This document shows positions 1 to 9,100 of a stretch of DNA of 59,609 bases, one piece after another. The stretch spans positions 1-59,609 of the forward strand of contig JAKQHM010000044.1 in assembly GCA_029572935.1 (NCBI GenBank), given 5' to 3'. The first letter of the stretch is position 1. Every line of letters starts with the position of its first letter. Both the position numbers and the translations under genes were made by a program. Origin of the DNA: Bacteroidota bacterium (GTDB lineage: Bacteria; Bacteroidota; Bacteroidia; Chitinophagales; Saprospiraceae). Below the pieces are notes generated by a model that searched no databases, was not told where the DNA came from, and was given only the letters and a program-made list of their open reading frames with translations.

Positions 1-62
1 GTCCAATTATGAAAGCCGGTTTTCATGTATTTTGAATGCGGCCTAAGACCCCGCAGCTCGGG

Positions 63-217
63 GCCCAACCAGCGAATGTCGCGGCCATGCTAAAAACTGT
101 ATGAGCCCAACTGAGCAGCTTAAACAAATACCGAGTTGACGCAGTGGCGATAGAAATGCCCTGAGGGAGGACATAACGGCGAGTTTTTTTAGCATAGCGA
201 CAAAGCTGATGTTGGGT
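63..217. repeat. Large imperfect inverted repeat with attC-like ends
   Basis: The left arm starts with GCCCAAC (63-69), which fits the integron attC inverse core RYYYAAC. The right arm ends with GTTGGGT (211-217), which fits the core GTTRRRY. Inside these ends further blocks pair across the element: CAGC with GCTG, TGTCGC (79-84 area) with GCGACA (196-201 area), and ATGCTAAAAA with its complement near 184-194. Small unpaired bulges lie between blocks, as is usual for attC sites. At 155 bp it is longer than most classic attC sites. A second GCCCAAC at 105-111, followed by CAGCTT, can also pair with the right arm. No integrase gene is present in the window, so the assignment is inference; it could be another type of foldable intergenic repeat. 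Confidence 0.35.
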
Positions 218-239
218 TAGTGAGGTGAGCGTAGCCTAG

Positions 240-434
240 TATCCTGCGGAGCAGGATACCATCGTACGACAGTGCGATGGCGAAGTGAACCGCGAAAGCG
301 GATGGATGCGACCAAACAAATGAGAGGGTCTGCGGGTAGCTCTCTCCATGCCAATCAAAGGATTGATTGGTTCCCTTCGCTATGGAGTGCCTTTGTGGCA
401 CTCCATTCACACTATAGGTGTGACCGCTCGGTCA
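240..434. repeat. Cluster of consecutive short perfect hairpins
   Basis: Six stem-loops follow each other: TATCCTGC/GCAGGATA with a 3-nt loop (240-258); CCATCG/CGATGG (259-280); CCGC-GAAA-GCGG, a GNRA tetraloop (290-301); CCAATCAA/TTGATTGG with loop AGGA (351-370); a 10-bp stem ATGGAGTGCC/GGCACTCCAT (382-406); and TCACAC/GTGTGA (407-423). The last overlaps a seventh, TGACC-GCTC-GGTCA (421-434). Further left, ATGAAA/TTTCAT (9-26) and CCCCG/CGGGG (49-63) add two more. A T-run after a stem, expected of a terminator, is absent. The stretch could be a structured non-coding RNA or a palindrome-rich intergenic element. No convincing coding sequence overlaps it. Confidence 0.5.
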
Positions 435-464
435 GGCCAAAAGAAAGTAACATACATGTATTTC

Positions 465-472
465 TAATTTTG
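465..472 (+). promoter_or_regulatory. Possible Bacteroidota -7 element upstream of S8 protease
   Basis: TAATTTTG matches TAnnTTTG exactly, but no TTG lies at the expected -33 distance and it is about 190 bp from the protease start codon. The rest of 473-663 shows nothing else recognisable. Confidence 0.2.
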
Positions 473-663
473 AGGAATTGACATTAAAGGTAGGGGATCA
501 ATTCCAAAATCGCAATATTTCAAGAGGTAACTTATTGGAAATCAATTCTGCATTTTTAAAATAAAAATTATTTAGGACAGGTGTGTATTTACAATATGAA
601 TTACTTCCGACCAACAATCCTGCTAATTTTGCGTTTTATTCGCAACAAATCAAATTATCCAAT

Positions 664-2370
664 ATGCATTTCTCTTTCAGGCTTCTTACACTTTTGCTGG
701 TTTTAGTTTTCTCTACTTTTCTCTCTGCCCAACCCCAGGTTCCTAAAAATTGGTTTCACCTGGATCCGTCGAAAGATGGTTACAATGGGGTGGCTTCAGA
801 CCGGGCTCATTCCGAATTATTGAAAGGCAGACCGGCCAGGCAAATTGTTGTGGCTATTCTCGATTCCGGAGTCGATGCAGAGCACGAAGATCTGAAGTCT
901 GTCATGTGGGTCAATCCGGGTGAAATACCGGGAAATGGCATCGACGACGATAAAAATGGTTACATCGATGACATCCATGGATGGAACTTCATAGGAGGCA
1001 AGAATGGCAATGTGGGCCCGGACAGCTATGAGACCACTCGGCTGTACGCCCAGATGAGGTATAAATACGAAGATGCGGATCCAGATAAGTTGACACGAAA
1101 GCAAAAAAAGGAATTCGCACAATACCTGAAACTGAAAAACGAAGTGGAAGGACGCCGTAGCAGCGCCTCCTCTAATCTGGAAGGCATGTTGGCTTCACAA
1201 AATCAGGTGCTCTCCGCCATCGATGCGGTGGTGCAATCACTGGGCGACAAACCTCTTAATCCTGAAAACCTGGATGCGATCGGCGACAACGATTCCAAAA
1301 AATTGTCACTGGGTGTGACCATCGCTAAAAATATCATCAGCCAGGATCCTTCTATTGCCTCTGCACAGGCCCTCAAGGATTTTGTATTGAATGAATACAA
1401 AGAAGGCACCCAACATTTCAAAAAGGAGTTGGAGTATAATTTCAATCCTGATTTCGACAGCCGTAAAATCGTAGGCGACAACTACAATGATGTAAATGAG
1501 CGGTATTACGGAAACAACGACGTGGAAGGTCCTGAAGCAAGTCACGGCACGCACGTGGCAGGACTGGTGGCAGCTGCCCGAAACAATGGGCTGGGTATGG
1601 ACGGCGTAGCCGATCAGGTCAGGATCATGAGTGTGCGTTGCGTGCCGGATGGCGATGAACGCGACAAGGACGTGGCCAATGCGATCCGCTATGCCGTAGA
1701 CAATGGAGCTTCTGTCATCAATATGAGCTTTGGTAAAGGACACTCTCCGAACAAAGAAGCAGTGGACGAGGCGGTGAGATATGCTGCTTCAAAAGATGTC
1801 CTCCTGGTACACGCTGCAGGAAACAGCGGAGCCAACATCGATGAGGTGGAAAATTTTCCCAACCGGTATTACAAGAAAAAGAAACTTTTTTCCTCCAACA
1901 AGGCTAAAAACTGGCTGGAGATAGGCGCATTGTCAGCAGAGCAGGGAACCAATATGCTGGCTGGATTTTCCAACTACGGAAAGAAGAATGTAGATCTCTT
2001 TTCTCCTGGAATGGTGATTTACTCCACCGTACCGGACAGCAAATACCAGAATCTCCAGGGTACTTCCATGGCCAGTCCCATTGCTGCCGGTGTGGCGGCC
2101 ATGATCCGCAGTTATTTTCCTACATTGACTGCCGTACAGGTGAAGGAAATTCTGAGAAATTCCGTAGTAAAAACCGATATCATGGTGAAGGTGCCTGGAA
2201 AATCCGCTGGACAGAAGAAACTGTCTGACCTGTCTTCTACGGGAGGATTCATCAATGCTTACAATGCTGTCCTTCTCGCTTCCAAAACCAAAGGCAAGAA
2301 GAAAGTAAAAGATTGGAAAGACCTCGGCCCCATAGTTCCGGGAAGTCCTTTAAAAGACATCAAACCCTGA
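664..2370 (+). CDS. Secreted S8 (subtilisin-like) serine protease
   Basis: Subtilase-family endopeptidase, probably periplasmic or surface exposed. ATG 664 is preferred over an in-frame GTG at 583 because it places a clean signal peptide (MHFSFRLLTLLLVLVFSTFLSA) at the N-terminus, giving 568 residues. The catalytic Asp is D67 in ILDSGVD, the His is H294 in SHGTHVAG, the oxyanion Asn is N387 in HAAGNSG, and the Ser is S468 in GTSMASP. The Asp and His are about 227 residues apart, far more than in subtilisin, so a large charged, partly helical insertion sits between them. The C-terminus (lysine-rich, ending near KDIKP) is not a recognisable T9SS sorting domain. Pyrophosphatase follows after 48 bp on the same strand. 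The family assignment is secure; the substrate is unknown. Confidence 0.93.
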   Translation: MHFSFRLLTLLLVLVFSTFLSAQPQVPKNWFHLDPSKDGYNGVASDRAHSELLKGRPARQIVVAILDSGVDAEHEDLKSVMWVNPGEIPGNGIDDDKNGYIDDIHGWNFIGGKNGNVGPDSYETTRLYAQMRYKYEDADPDKLTRKQKKEFAQYLKLKNEVEGRRSSASSNLEGMLASQNQVLSAIDAVVQSLGDKPLNPENLDAIGDNDSKKLSLGVTIAKNIISQDPSIASAQALKDFVLNEYKEGTQHFKKELEYNFNPDFDSRKIVGDNYNDVNERYYGNNDVEGPEASHGTHVAGLVAAARNNGLGMDGVADQVRIMSVRCVPDGDERDKDVANAIRYAVDNGASVINMSFGKGHSPNKEAVDEAVRYAASKDVLLVHAAGNSGANIDEVENFPNRYYKKKKLFSSNKAKNWLEIGALSAEQGTNMLAGFSNYGKKNVDLFSPGMVIYSTVPDSKYQNLQGTSMASPIAAGVAAMIRSYFPTLTAVQVKEILRNSVVKTDIMVKVPGKSAGQKKLSDLSSTGGFINAYNAVLLASKTKGKKKVKDWKDLGPIVPGSPLKDIKP

Positions 2371-2418
2371 TGTCCGGGCCAATGGCACTTTCCAGGTTGT
2401 TTCGCTACAGTATTCATC

Positions 2419-2967
2419 ATGTCGCTACCCAATAAAATGACCCAGCATCCCTGGCATGGTCCGTCTCCAGACTGGGACGGCCACACGGTCATGGGTGTAG
2501 TGGAAATCCCGAAAGGAGAGCGCTGTAAGTTTGAAATGCACAAGGATTCGGGTTTGCTGATCCTGGACCGAGTGCTGTCCACGACTTTTGAGTACCCGAT
2601 CAATTACGGATTCATCCCCGGCACCATAGAAGATGATGGAGATCCTCTGGATATACTGATCTTGTCATCCTTTTCCTTGCCTTCCCTTTGTCTGGTGCGG
2701 TGCCGGGTATTGGGTATGCTTCAGATGGAGGATCGGGGTAAACTGGACAGAAAAATTCTTTCAGTCGCAGACACAGACGTCACGAATGCCCACATCCAAT
2801 CCCTGGATGATCTGCCGCGTACTTTTTTTTCGGAACTCAGGCACTTCTTCGAACAATATACCATCCTCGAAAACAAAAAGGTCATCATCAGGGATTTCAG
2901 GGATAAAGCTGAAGCTTCTGGCGTGATTGAAAATTGCATCCGTGACTACAAGCTTAGCTTCAGTTAA
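2419..2967 (+). CDS. ppa: Inorganic pyrophosphatase (family I)
   Basis: Soluble, metal-dependent hydrolase of pyrophosphate to two phosphates, which drives biosynthetic reactions forward. The 182 residues match the bacterial family I length. Visible active-site elements are EIPKG (29-33), DRV (50-52), the signature DDGDPLD with D73, D75 and D78, and the downstream D105, D110 and K112, spaced as D97/D102/K104 are in the E. coli enzyme. A second in-frame ATG at codon 7 is a possible alternative start. It lies 48 bp after the S8 protease and converges on hom. A weak hairpin GAATCA/TGATTC (2989-3006) sits between the two stops. Confidence 0.95.
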   Translation: MSLPNKMTQHPWHGPSPDWDGHTVMGVVEIPKGERCKFEMHKDSGLLILDRVLSTTFEYPINYGFIPGTIEDDGDPLDILILSSFSLPSLCLVRCRVLGMLQMEDRGKLDRKILSVADTDVTNAHIQSLDDLPRTFFSELRHFFEQYTILENKKVIIRDFRDKAEASGVIENCIRDYKLSFS

Positions 2968-2988
2968 TCTGGTAATTTCATCCATCGG

Positions 2989-3006
2989 GAATCATTGTAT
3001 TGATTC
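2989..3006. terminator. Weak hairpin between convergent ppa and hom
   Basis: GAATCA, six-base loop, TGATTC, in the 73-bp gap between convergent stop codons. There is no long T-tract, so termination here is only suggested by position. Confidence 0.25.
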
Positions 3007-3040
3007 AATTATTTCGAATTTTTGGAAAGGACCCGTATTT

Positions 3041-4300
3041 CTATATCTCCATGCTCTCCACCAGCTTTTCTTTTGTGACTGATAGGTCCTGCTGTAGGAC
3101 AATGGATTCAGAACCTCCCTCGGAGAGTGCAAGGAAGATATCTTTCTGGTGGAGGGAGTTTCTTTTTTCGAGCAGTTCCTCCAAAAGAATGCGCCCGATG
3201 ATGTACTGGTAGCCCGGACTGGAATAGCTCTGTTCGATCTCCGTGAATTTCAGATCCTTTATTTCTTCACTGTGCCGGAACCGCACATAAACTTTGATGG
3301 ATGCCTGGTTGGTGAAGGTCAGGTGTTCGTTTTGACGGTATTTCTTGTACTCGTATTTATAGCCGTAAGACAGAGCAGACAGATCTGACAGAACCGCGGC
3401 GCCTGTGGGCAGACTGCCCGCTCCGCGTCCCTGGAAAAACTGCTGACCGGAATACCGGGCCTCCAGCGAGACGGCGTTGAATTCCTGTTCGACGTAGTAG
3501 ATGGGATTCTTTTTGGACACAAATTGAGGTAGTACGAAGGCAACTAAATTATTTGCGCCCAGTCTTTTGACCACGGGAGTCAGTTTGAGTTTTAATTCTT
3601 TTTCCCTGAGGTAATCCATGTCTTCCGATCCCAGCAGGTCAATGCCCAGATTTAAAACCTGATCCGGATGGACGGAGAGGCCAAAGGCATGCCAGCACAT
3701 GATGAGCGCTTTGTATTTGGCATCGTAACCTTCCACATCATTGGTGGGATCGCTTTCTGCAAAGCCCAGCTCCTGCGCCTGTCTCAGAGCTTCCGCATAT
3801 CCGATCCGGTCCTGCGTCATCTTGCTGAGAATGTAATTGGTGGTTCCGTTGAAAATGCCTTCCAGACTTTGTATGGGTTCATTGTCAAAATATTCTTCCA
3901 GTGTGCGGATGATGGGAATACTGCCGCAGGAGGAACCTTCATACAGAAGGGATACGCCATACTTCTGTTGCAATTGGTATAATTCTTCAAAATGATGGGC
4001 AAGCATTTTTTTGTTGGCAGTCACGACATGTTTGCCATGCATCAGGGCAGTTTTGACAATTTCATAAGCCGATTGGGGATCATCTATCAGCTCAACCACC
4101 ACATCGATATCCGGATTGTTCAGGATGTCATTTTTGTCATAGCTGATCAGGGATGGATTGACTGGTCTTTTTTTGTCAGGATTTTTCACCACGATGCGTT
4201 CGATATCCGCCCTGAATCCGGTGCTTTTGTTTAATACTTCGTAAAGTCCCTGGCCTACGCAGCCAAGTCCAAACATTCCGATTTTGATTTTTGAGTTCAT
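3041..4300 (-). CDS. hom: Homoserine dehydrogenase
   Basis: NAD(P)H-dependent reduction of aspartate semialdehyde to homoserine, the branch-point substrate for methionine and threonine. The 419-residue protein has a Rossmann glycine-rich loop GLGCVGQG (11-18), the TANKK motif (94-98) and the family signature SDPTNDVEGYDAKYK (183-197), which includes the proposed catalytic lysine. It is monofunctional, with no aspartokinase domain; the C-terminal roughly 100 residues look like a divergent regulatory domain rather than a clear ACT domain. It is the second gene of a metX-hom unit with a 16-bp gap, so it should fall under the control of the metX leader. Confidence 0.94.
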   Translation of the reverse strand: MNSKIKIGMFGLGCVGQGLYEVLNKSTGFRADIERIVVKNPDKKRPVNPSLISYDKNDILNNPDIDVVVELIDDPQSAYEIVKTALMHGKHVVTANKKMLAHHFEELYQLQQKYGVSLLYEGSSCGSIPIIRTLEEYFDNEPIQSLEGIFNGTTNYILSKMTQDRIGYAEALRQAQELGFAESDPTNDVEGYDAKYKALIMCWHAFGLSVHPDQVLNLGIDLLGSEDMDYLREKELKLKLTPVVKRLGANNLVAFVLPQFVSKKNPIYYVEQEFNAVSLEARYSGQQFFQGRGAGSLPTGAAVLSDLSALSYGYKYEYKKYRQNEHLTFTNQASIKVYVRFRHSEEIKDLKFTEIEQSYSSPGYQYIIGRILLEELLEKRNSLHQKDIFLALSEGGSESIVLQQDLSVTKEKLVESMEI

Positions 4301-4316
4301 GATTGCTTTTGAATGA

Positions 4317-5339
4317 TTAGAGTTGATTTTTTAAATAGAATGGCCTGATGAGTTGGCTGATTTTGTCGTTCTCAATAAGGAATCCGTCATGTCCATAGAG
4401 GGATTCAATTTCCGCGTATTCGGCTTCGGGTATATGTTTGGCCAGAAAGATCTGTTCCTCTGTAGGAAAGAGCAGGTCTGAAGATATCCCGATGACAAGC
4501 GTTTTGGCTCTGATCCATCCCAACACCTCTTCTGCAGATCCTCTGTTTCTACCTATATCATGACTGTCCATCATTTTGGTCAGATACCAGTAGGAAAAAG
4601 CATTGAATCTGGAAGCAAGTTTATCCCCCTGGTATCTTTGATAAGAGGAAGCTCTGAGCGGACCCAGGTTGCCGGAATGCTGTTCAGCCTGGGTTTGCTG
4701 GTACGTGTGGTAGCTTCTGTAACTCAGCAGAGCCGCAGCCCGGGCAACTTTGAGTCCCTCCAGGCCAGCATCTTCATTTTCCTCCGGCCAGGTCGGGTCC
4801 ATTTCAATCGCCATTCTCTGTGTTTCATTAAAGGCCACGCCCCAGGGTGAATGTATGGCGTTGGTGGCCAGCAATACCATGTGTTGATGCAATCCCGGCG
4901 CGTGGACGGACCACTCCAGTGCGGTCTGCCCACCCAGAGATCCGCCGATCAGGGTGTGTATTTTTGAAATTTTGAGTTCGTTCCGGAGCAGTTCCAGTGC
5001 GCGCACCACATCCCGGATCGTGAGCAGGGGAAAATCCCGGTAATATCTTTTTGCGCCTTCCTTGCGCATGGAAAGAGGCCCGGTAGAACCGTAGCATGAA
5101 CCCGGAATATTGGCGCAGATGATAAAGTAATTCTGGGGGTCAAACAGTTTTCCAGTTCCGACCATTCCTGGCCACCAGTCGGAAGCGTCTGCACTGGCAG
5201 TCAGTGCATGACAGATCCAAACGACCGGTTTGTGGCTTGAATTGGAGGGCTCAGAAAGATAATAACGGATGTCCAGTGCATCCAGCCTGCCTCCCTGTTC
5301 TGTTTCAAAGCTATGTTTCCATTCAAATGTTTTTTCCAT
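4317..5339 (-). CDS. metX: Homoserine O-acyltransferase (MetX, acetyltransferase type)
   Basis: Alpha/beta-hydrolase-fold enzyme that acylates homoserine, the committed step to methionine by direct sulfhydrylation. In 340 residues it shows the nucleophile elbow GGSLGG with S134, the catalytic Asp D288 in ISSDLLFP and the His H317 in YGHDGF, plus the family-specific WWPGMVG and IPGSCYGSTGP segments. MetX proteins can use acetyl- or succinyl-CoA, and this cannot be settled by inspection. It starts an operon with hom. Its 5' region of about 230 bases contains the nine-codon leader ORF at 5567-5596, which implies attenuation control by cysteine and/or methionine supply. Confidence 0.94.
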   Translation of the reverse strand: MEKTFEWKHSFETEQGGRLDALDIRYYLSEPSNSSHKPVVWICHALTASADASDWWPGMVGTGKLFDPQNYFIICANIPGSCYGSTGPLSMRKEGAKRYYRDFPLLTIRDVVRALELLRNELKISKIHTLIGGSLGGQTALEWSVHAPGLHQHMVLLATNAIHSPWGVAFNETQRMAIEMDPTWPEENEDAGLEGLKVARAAALLSYRSYHTYQQTQAEQHSGNLGPLRASSYQRYQGDKLASRFNAFSYWYLTKMMDSHDIGRNRGSAEEVLGWIRAKTLVIGISSDLLFPTEEQIFLAKHIPEAEYAEIESLYGHDGFLIENDKISQLIRPFYLKNQL

Positions 5340-5459
5340 TCTTTAAGCTTTATATACTTTTCTAATTTGATTAAAGATGTCTCGTCGCTTTGGTTCGACC
5401 GGTACTTTGTTTTTTTGATGTGTGTATAGAGAATGAATCAAAGGATGCACAGGAAAATA

Positions 5460-5566
5460 AATTTATAAATTGGATGAATGGAAATGAGAACGCCTGTAAG
5501 CACAGACCTCAGAATTCAAACAGCAGAAAAAATAAGTTGAAAAAATCTAAAAGGACACCTGCTGTC
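5460..5566 (-). promoter_or_regulatory. Candidate attenuator region between leader ORF and metX
   Basis: Read on the minus strand, the DNA just after the leader stop contains ACAGCAG, which pairs with CTGCTGT about 40 nt later (7 bp, U-rich loop). Next come a GTCTGT-GCTT-ACAGGC stem-loop (6 bp with one wobble) near 5494-5509 and a 12-nt AT palindrome AATTTATAAATT at 5460-5471. Alternative short pairing of GACA with TGTC directly after the leader stop is followed by T-runs. These are the ingredients of a ribosome-position-sensitive switch, but no single strong intrinsic terminator stands out, so the mechanism is inference. Confidence 0.35.
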
Positions 5567-5596
5567 TTATTGCATGCAACAACAACAATGCATCAT
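5567..5596 (-). CDS. Nine-codon Cys/Met-rich leader peptide (MMHCCCCMQ) upstream of metX
   Basis: On the minus strand the codons ATG ATG CAT TGT TGT TGT TGC ATG CAA TAA encode M-M-H-C-C-C-C-M-Q and stop. Four consecutive cysteine codons and three methionine codons in nine is extremely unlikely by chance. The ORF lies 227 bases upstream of the homoserine acyltransferase start, on the same strand, in a region with no other gene. Known precedent: poly-cysteine upstream ORFs act as cysteine-responsive attenuators in mycobacteria, and amino-acid-rich leaders control biosynthetic operons widely. Here ribosome stalling at Cys (or Met) codons could control entry into metX-hom. A CAT codon precedes the Cys run; no Shine-Dalgarno is seen, as is normal in Bacteroidota. 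Confidence 0.7.
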   Translation of the reverse strand: MMHCCCCMQ

Positions 5597-5719
5597 TACC
5601 GGAAGGGTAAAAGGAAAAAAAGGAAAGGGTGTGGACAGGTTTGCCAAAGAGTTCTTTTGCGCGTTCATTTTCTTTTTCATTGTCGTAACCAATTTATATT
5701 TCTCAGGCTCACATGAAGC

Positions 5720-6100
5720 TGAGTAGGTGGGCACCATAATTCAGTTTGATTTCTCATACCGGATTGGGTTGCCGGAGGGTCATCGAGCCTATTCTCTCTC
5801 CTCGCTCTTTATAAATCCGCTACCTTCAATTTTTTGAGGCAAATCGAATTTCGTACCACAATGATAGAATGCTTTGGGCTTTCGAGGGTATCCCACGGCT
5901 TTTAAAATTTTGTTAAGTATTGCGGGATTAATTTTTTTTACATTTTTTGTTTTGAGTTATTTCACTTGTTTTCAATTCATTACCACACATGGCTGATTTT
6001 TTAAAAGGCCTTGTTTGTTATCATGGAGAACTGGATTATTTTCGGATCAGCGCCAGGTGAGTAGTTTTCCGTAAAGTAGGGTCCGGAAGGGATTATGCTC
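5720..6100. other. Intergenic region, no gene seen
   Basis: This is the distal part of an approximately 545-bp divergent gap between the metX leader and the beta-propeller gene at 6144. It is AT-rich with T-runs near 5926-5955. I see no ORF with coding character, no tRNA fold and no riboswitch consensus; neither strand shows a SAM-I type core. It presumably holds the divergent promoters. Confidence 0.5.
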
Positions 6101-6129
6101 TTGGGAGTGTATCTATTTGTGTAATTTTG
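6101..6129 (+). promoter_or_regulatory. Bacteroidota-type promoter for the 6144 gene
   Basis: TTG at 6101-6103 (-33 element) and TAATTTTG at 6122-6129 (-7 element, exact TAnnTTTG) are separated by 18 bp, within the usual range. The ATG at 6144 lies only 14 bp after the -7 box, so the 5' UTR would be very short. Confidence 0.5.
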
Positions 6130-6143
6130 AACAAATTTTTTGC

Positions 6144-9100
6144 ATGAAACAATTGTTTCTACTGATTGTTATTCTTGTTTTTTCTAATGCATTACCTGCA
6201 CAGATCCAGAGACTTCAGTCATATATTGAAGAGGGCCATAGCTTTGAGGAAATTTACAGAAGGGCCGACCGTATGGTGCGCAGACACCAGCTGGAAGACC
6301 AGTCCTACAAAGAGGAGTTTCATAAAAATCTGCACAAGAAGGATAATCAGGATAATGAACGCCTGAGGCTCGAGCGCTGGGCCTGGTACTGGCGGGATCG
6401 CTTGAATGATGATGGATCTTTTCCTGATCTGCAGCGGCAGCAGCTGCTTTACAAGTCCGTCAAAAGCCAGTCAGCCTACCGAATGGGATTGGATTGGAAA
6501 CACGAGGGACCTGTCCGGAATACGGGCGGCTACTGGGGCATGGGACGGACTACGCATATAGATTTTCACCCTACCCAAAATGCTACCTTCTTCGTCGCGG
6601 CTCCCAATGGAGGTTTATGGAAAACCACAGATGGCGGTCTGACTTATTTTTCTTTGGGCGAAGATCTGCCCCAACAGCCAGTAGGTGTGGTGATCGTGGA
6701 TCAGAAAAATCCAAATAATATTTACATCAGCCTGGGAGAGAAAGAAGGATGGTGGCAGTATGGTCTGGGTGTTTATAAATCCACAGACGGAGGGGCGACC
6801 TGGAAGACTACCGGGCTCAGCTGGAGGCTGACTGAGAGCAAGGTCCTCTTCAGTATGGTCATGAATCCGCGGAATTCTTCCATTTTGATAGCAGCCACCA
6901 ACAATGGTTTATATAAGACTTACAACGGAGGAACCACCTGGCAGAAAGTTCATAACGATCAGTTTTCAGACGTGGTGTACAAGCCGGGAGATACTTCGGT
7001 CGTATATGCCGCCCGCTATGATTATTGGGGAACCAGTGAGGTCTTTCGTTCTGGAGATGGCGGAGCCAGCTGGTCTCAGGTCTCCAGCTTCAATACGCAG
7101 AAAGCCTTTCTCAAATTGGCCGTTACTGCGGCAGCTCCCGCATTTTTGGGAGTGAATGCATCTCAGGATAATGCCAAAAAGTTCTTTCGGTCAGATAATT
7201 CAGGCACTTCGTTTTCTTTTGTCTCCGATATGCCGGAAAATCTTGTATTTTTTGTTTCTCAGCAAAACCCATCTGTCATGTATTGCGGATTTGTCAACCC
7301 ATACAAGTCGACGGATGGAGGAGTCAGCTGGAATCAATTGGCCCATTGGCATGGAGGAACCGCTTTGCCAGAGATCCATGCGGACCAACGATACATCGGA
7401 TTTCACCCTAGACAAAAACAGGATATTTATTTTTGTAACGACGGTGGAATCCACAAGTACAATGAAAACACCAACCAATGGACAGAGCTGGTGAACAACC
7501 TGCCCATTACACAATTTTACAAAATGGCCGTTTCAACGACGAATCCGCCTGCTATGATCGGTGGCAGCCAGGACAACGGAGGTTTCATCAGAAGGGCCAA
7601 TGGTTCTTGGGGAAATACCAACGGCGGGGATGCGATGTGGCAGGAAATCGATCCGGTCAATCCCAATATCGGGTACACGGAATATTGGGGAGGGACCGCG
7701 GTTTATCGCACAAACAATAATTTTTATAACCTCACGGAAATAAGCCAGAACATTCCCGGGAAACCCCAGGGACAATGGGTCACTCCTTTTGGCCTGAATC
7801 CTAAAAATCCCAAGACCTTCGTAATAGGCTACCACGATGTTTTTGTGAGCCATAACAGGGGGGATAATTTTTCCAAACTCAGCAACAATCTGACGGGAGC
7901 AGAGGATCGCGATCTCAGGATCGTGCGATTCAGCCCCCTGGATACAACCACCATCCTGACATCCTATGCCAACAATGTCTATCAGACACGCGATTATGGA
8001 AAAAACTGGACGCGTGCTACCGTGGCCCTCAACCACGATGTGACGGATATTTGTTTTCACACCAGGGACACCAACAAAGTGTGGCTGAGCAGGGCAGGTT
8101 TGGGCTCAATCAAGATTATGGAATCACGCGACCGCGGCAAAACCTGGATTAATGCAACGGGTAATTTTGTCAATACGCCCGTTTTGGCACTTTGTTACGA
8201 TGAGGCCTCCAATGTGCTTTTTGCAGGTACTGATATCGGGGTTTTCTTTGCAGAGCCCGGAGTGTGGGATTGGAAGTATTATGGTGCCGGTCTGCCCAAT
8301 ACCTCAGTGACCGATCTGGATATTCATCACCCTACACGCAGACTGTTTATCTCGACCTATGGGAGAGGTTTCTATTCTATTGATTTACCCGATTGCATGC
8401 CGCTTTCCGTCGATGCAGCACTTCGTTCCGGGGACGGACCGTTCATCAGCAAGGATACCCTGAATGTCTGTATGGGCCAAACCCTTTTTCTCAAATGCGA
8501 TAATGCACTGACACAGGGAGTTTTCAGGTGGACAGGTCCTCTTGGACTGGATACCAGTTTTTCTTCGAATGAAACTCTGAATGTGGGTGTTGCCAATCTC
8601 TCCAGGACGGGATTATACCAATTGACCTACACTTCACCCACAGGTTGTACGCGAAGCGATGAGATCTACATAAAGGTCAATAACAATCCTTCCGCTCGCA
8701 TCAGGTCAGACCATCCTTTTTTGGATTGCAAGCACGCATCAGTCACATTGATATCATCCAACACTTCAGTGGATTTCAAATATCTGTGGCAAACCCAGGG
8801 TAATCCTGTATCCGACAGTTCTGCCCTGGTGGTCAGTCAACCCGGTTTGTATCACTTTCAACTGACCAACAATCGGACTGGTTGTTTTACAAGGGATTCA
8901 TTCAGGCTTACCGAAGCGCTCCCACCGGTGATCCAGTGGACTAGCATGGATCCGCTCTGCTATGGGGACAACAACGGCGCAATCGAATGGACCTTGTCTG
9001 ATGGTCGTCCTCCTTTTCAGTACAGCTTTTCTGATCAGGCTCTGTCTTCTTCGCGGACCAGCTTAAAGGCGGGCGCTTATTCCATCAAGGTAGTCGATTC

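Noticed and set aside
189..410. A 73-codon minus-strand open frame overlapping the hairpin region
   Set aside because: It runs across the perfect hairpins and the end of the attC-like repeat, lacks any domain or signal, and its openness is explained by the palindromic DNA; I regard it as spurious.
5340..5720. SAM riboswitch upstream of metX
   Set aside because: I looked for the SAM-I core and the SAM-II pseudoknot signature on the minus strand and found neither; the Cys/Met leader is the better explanation for control.
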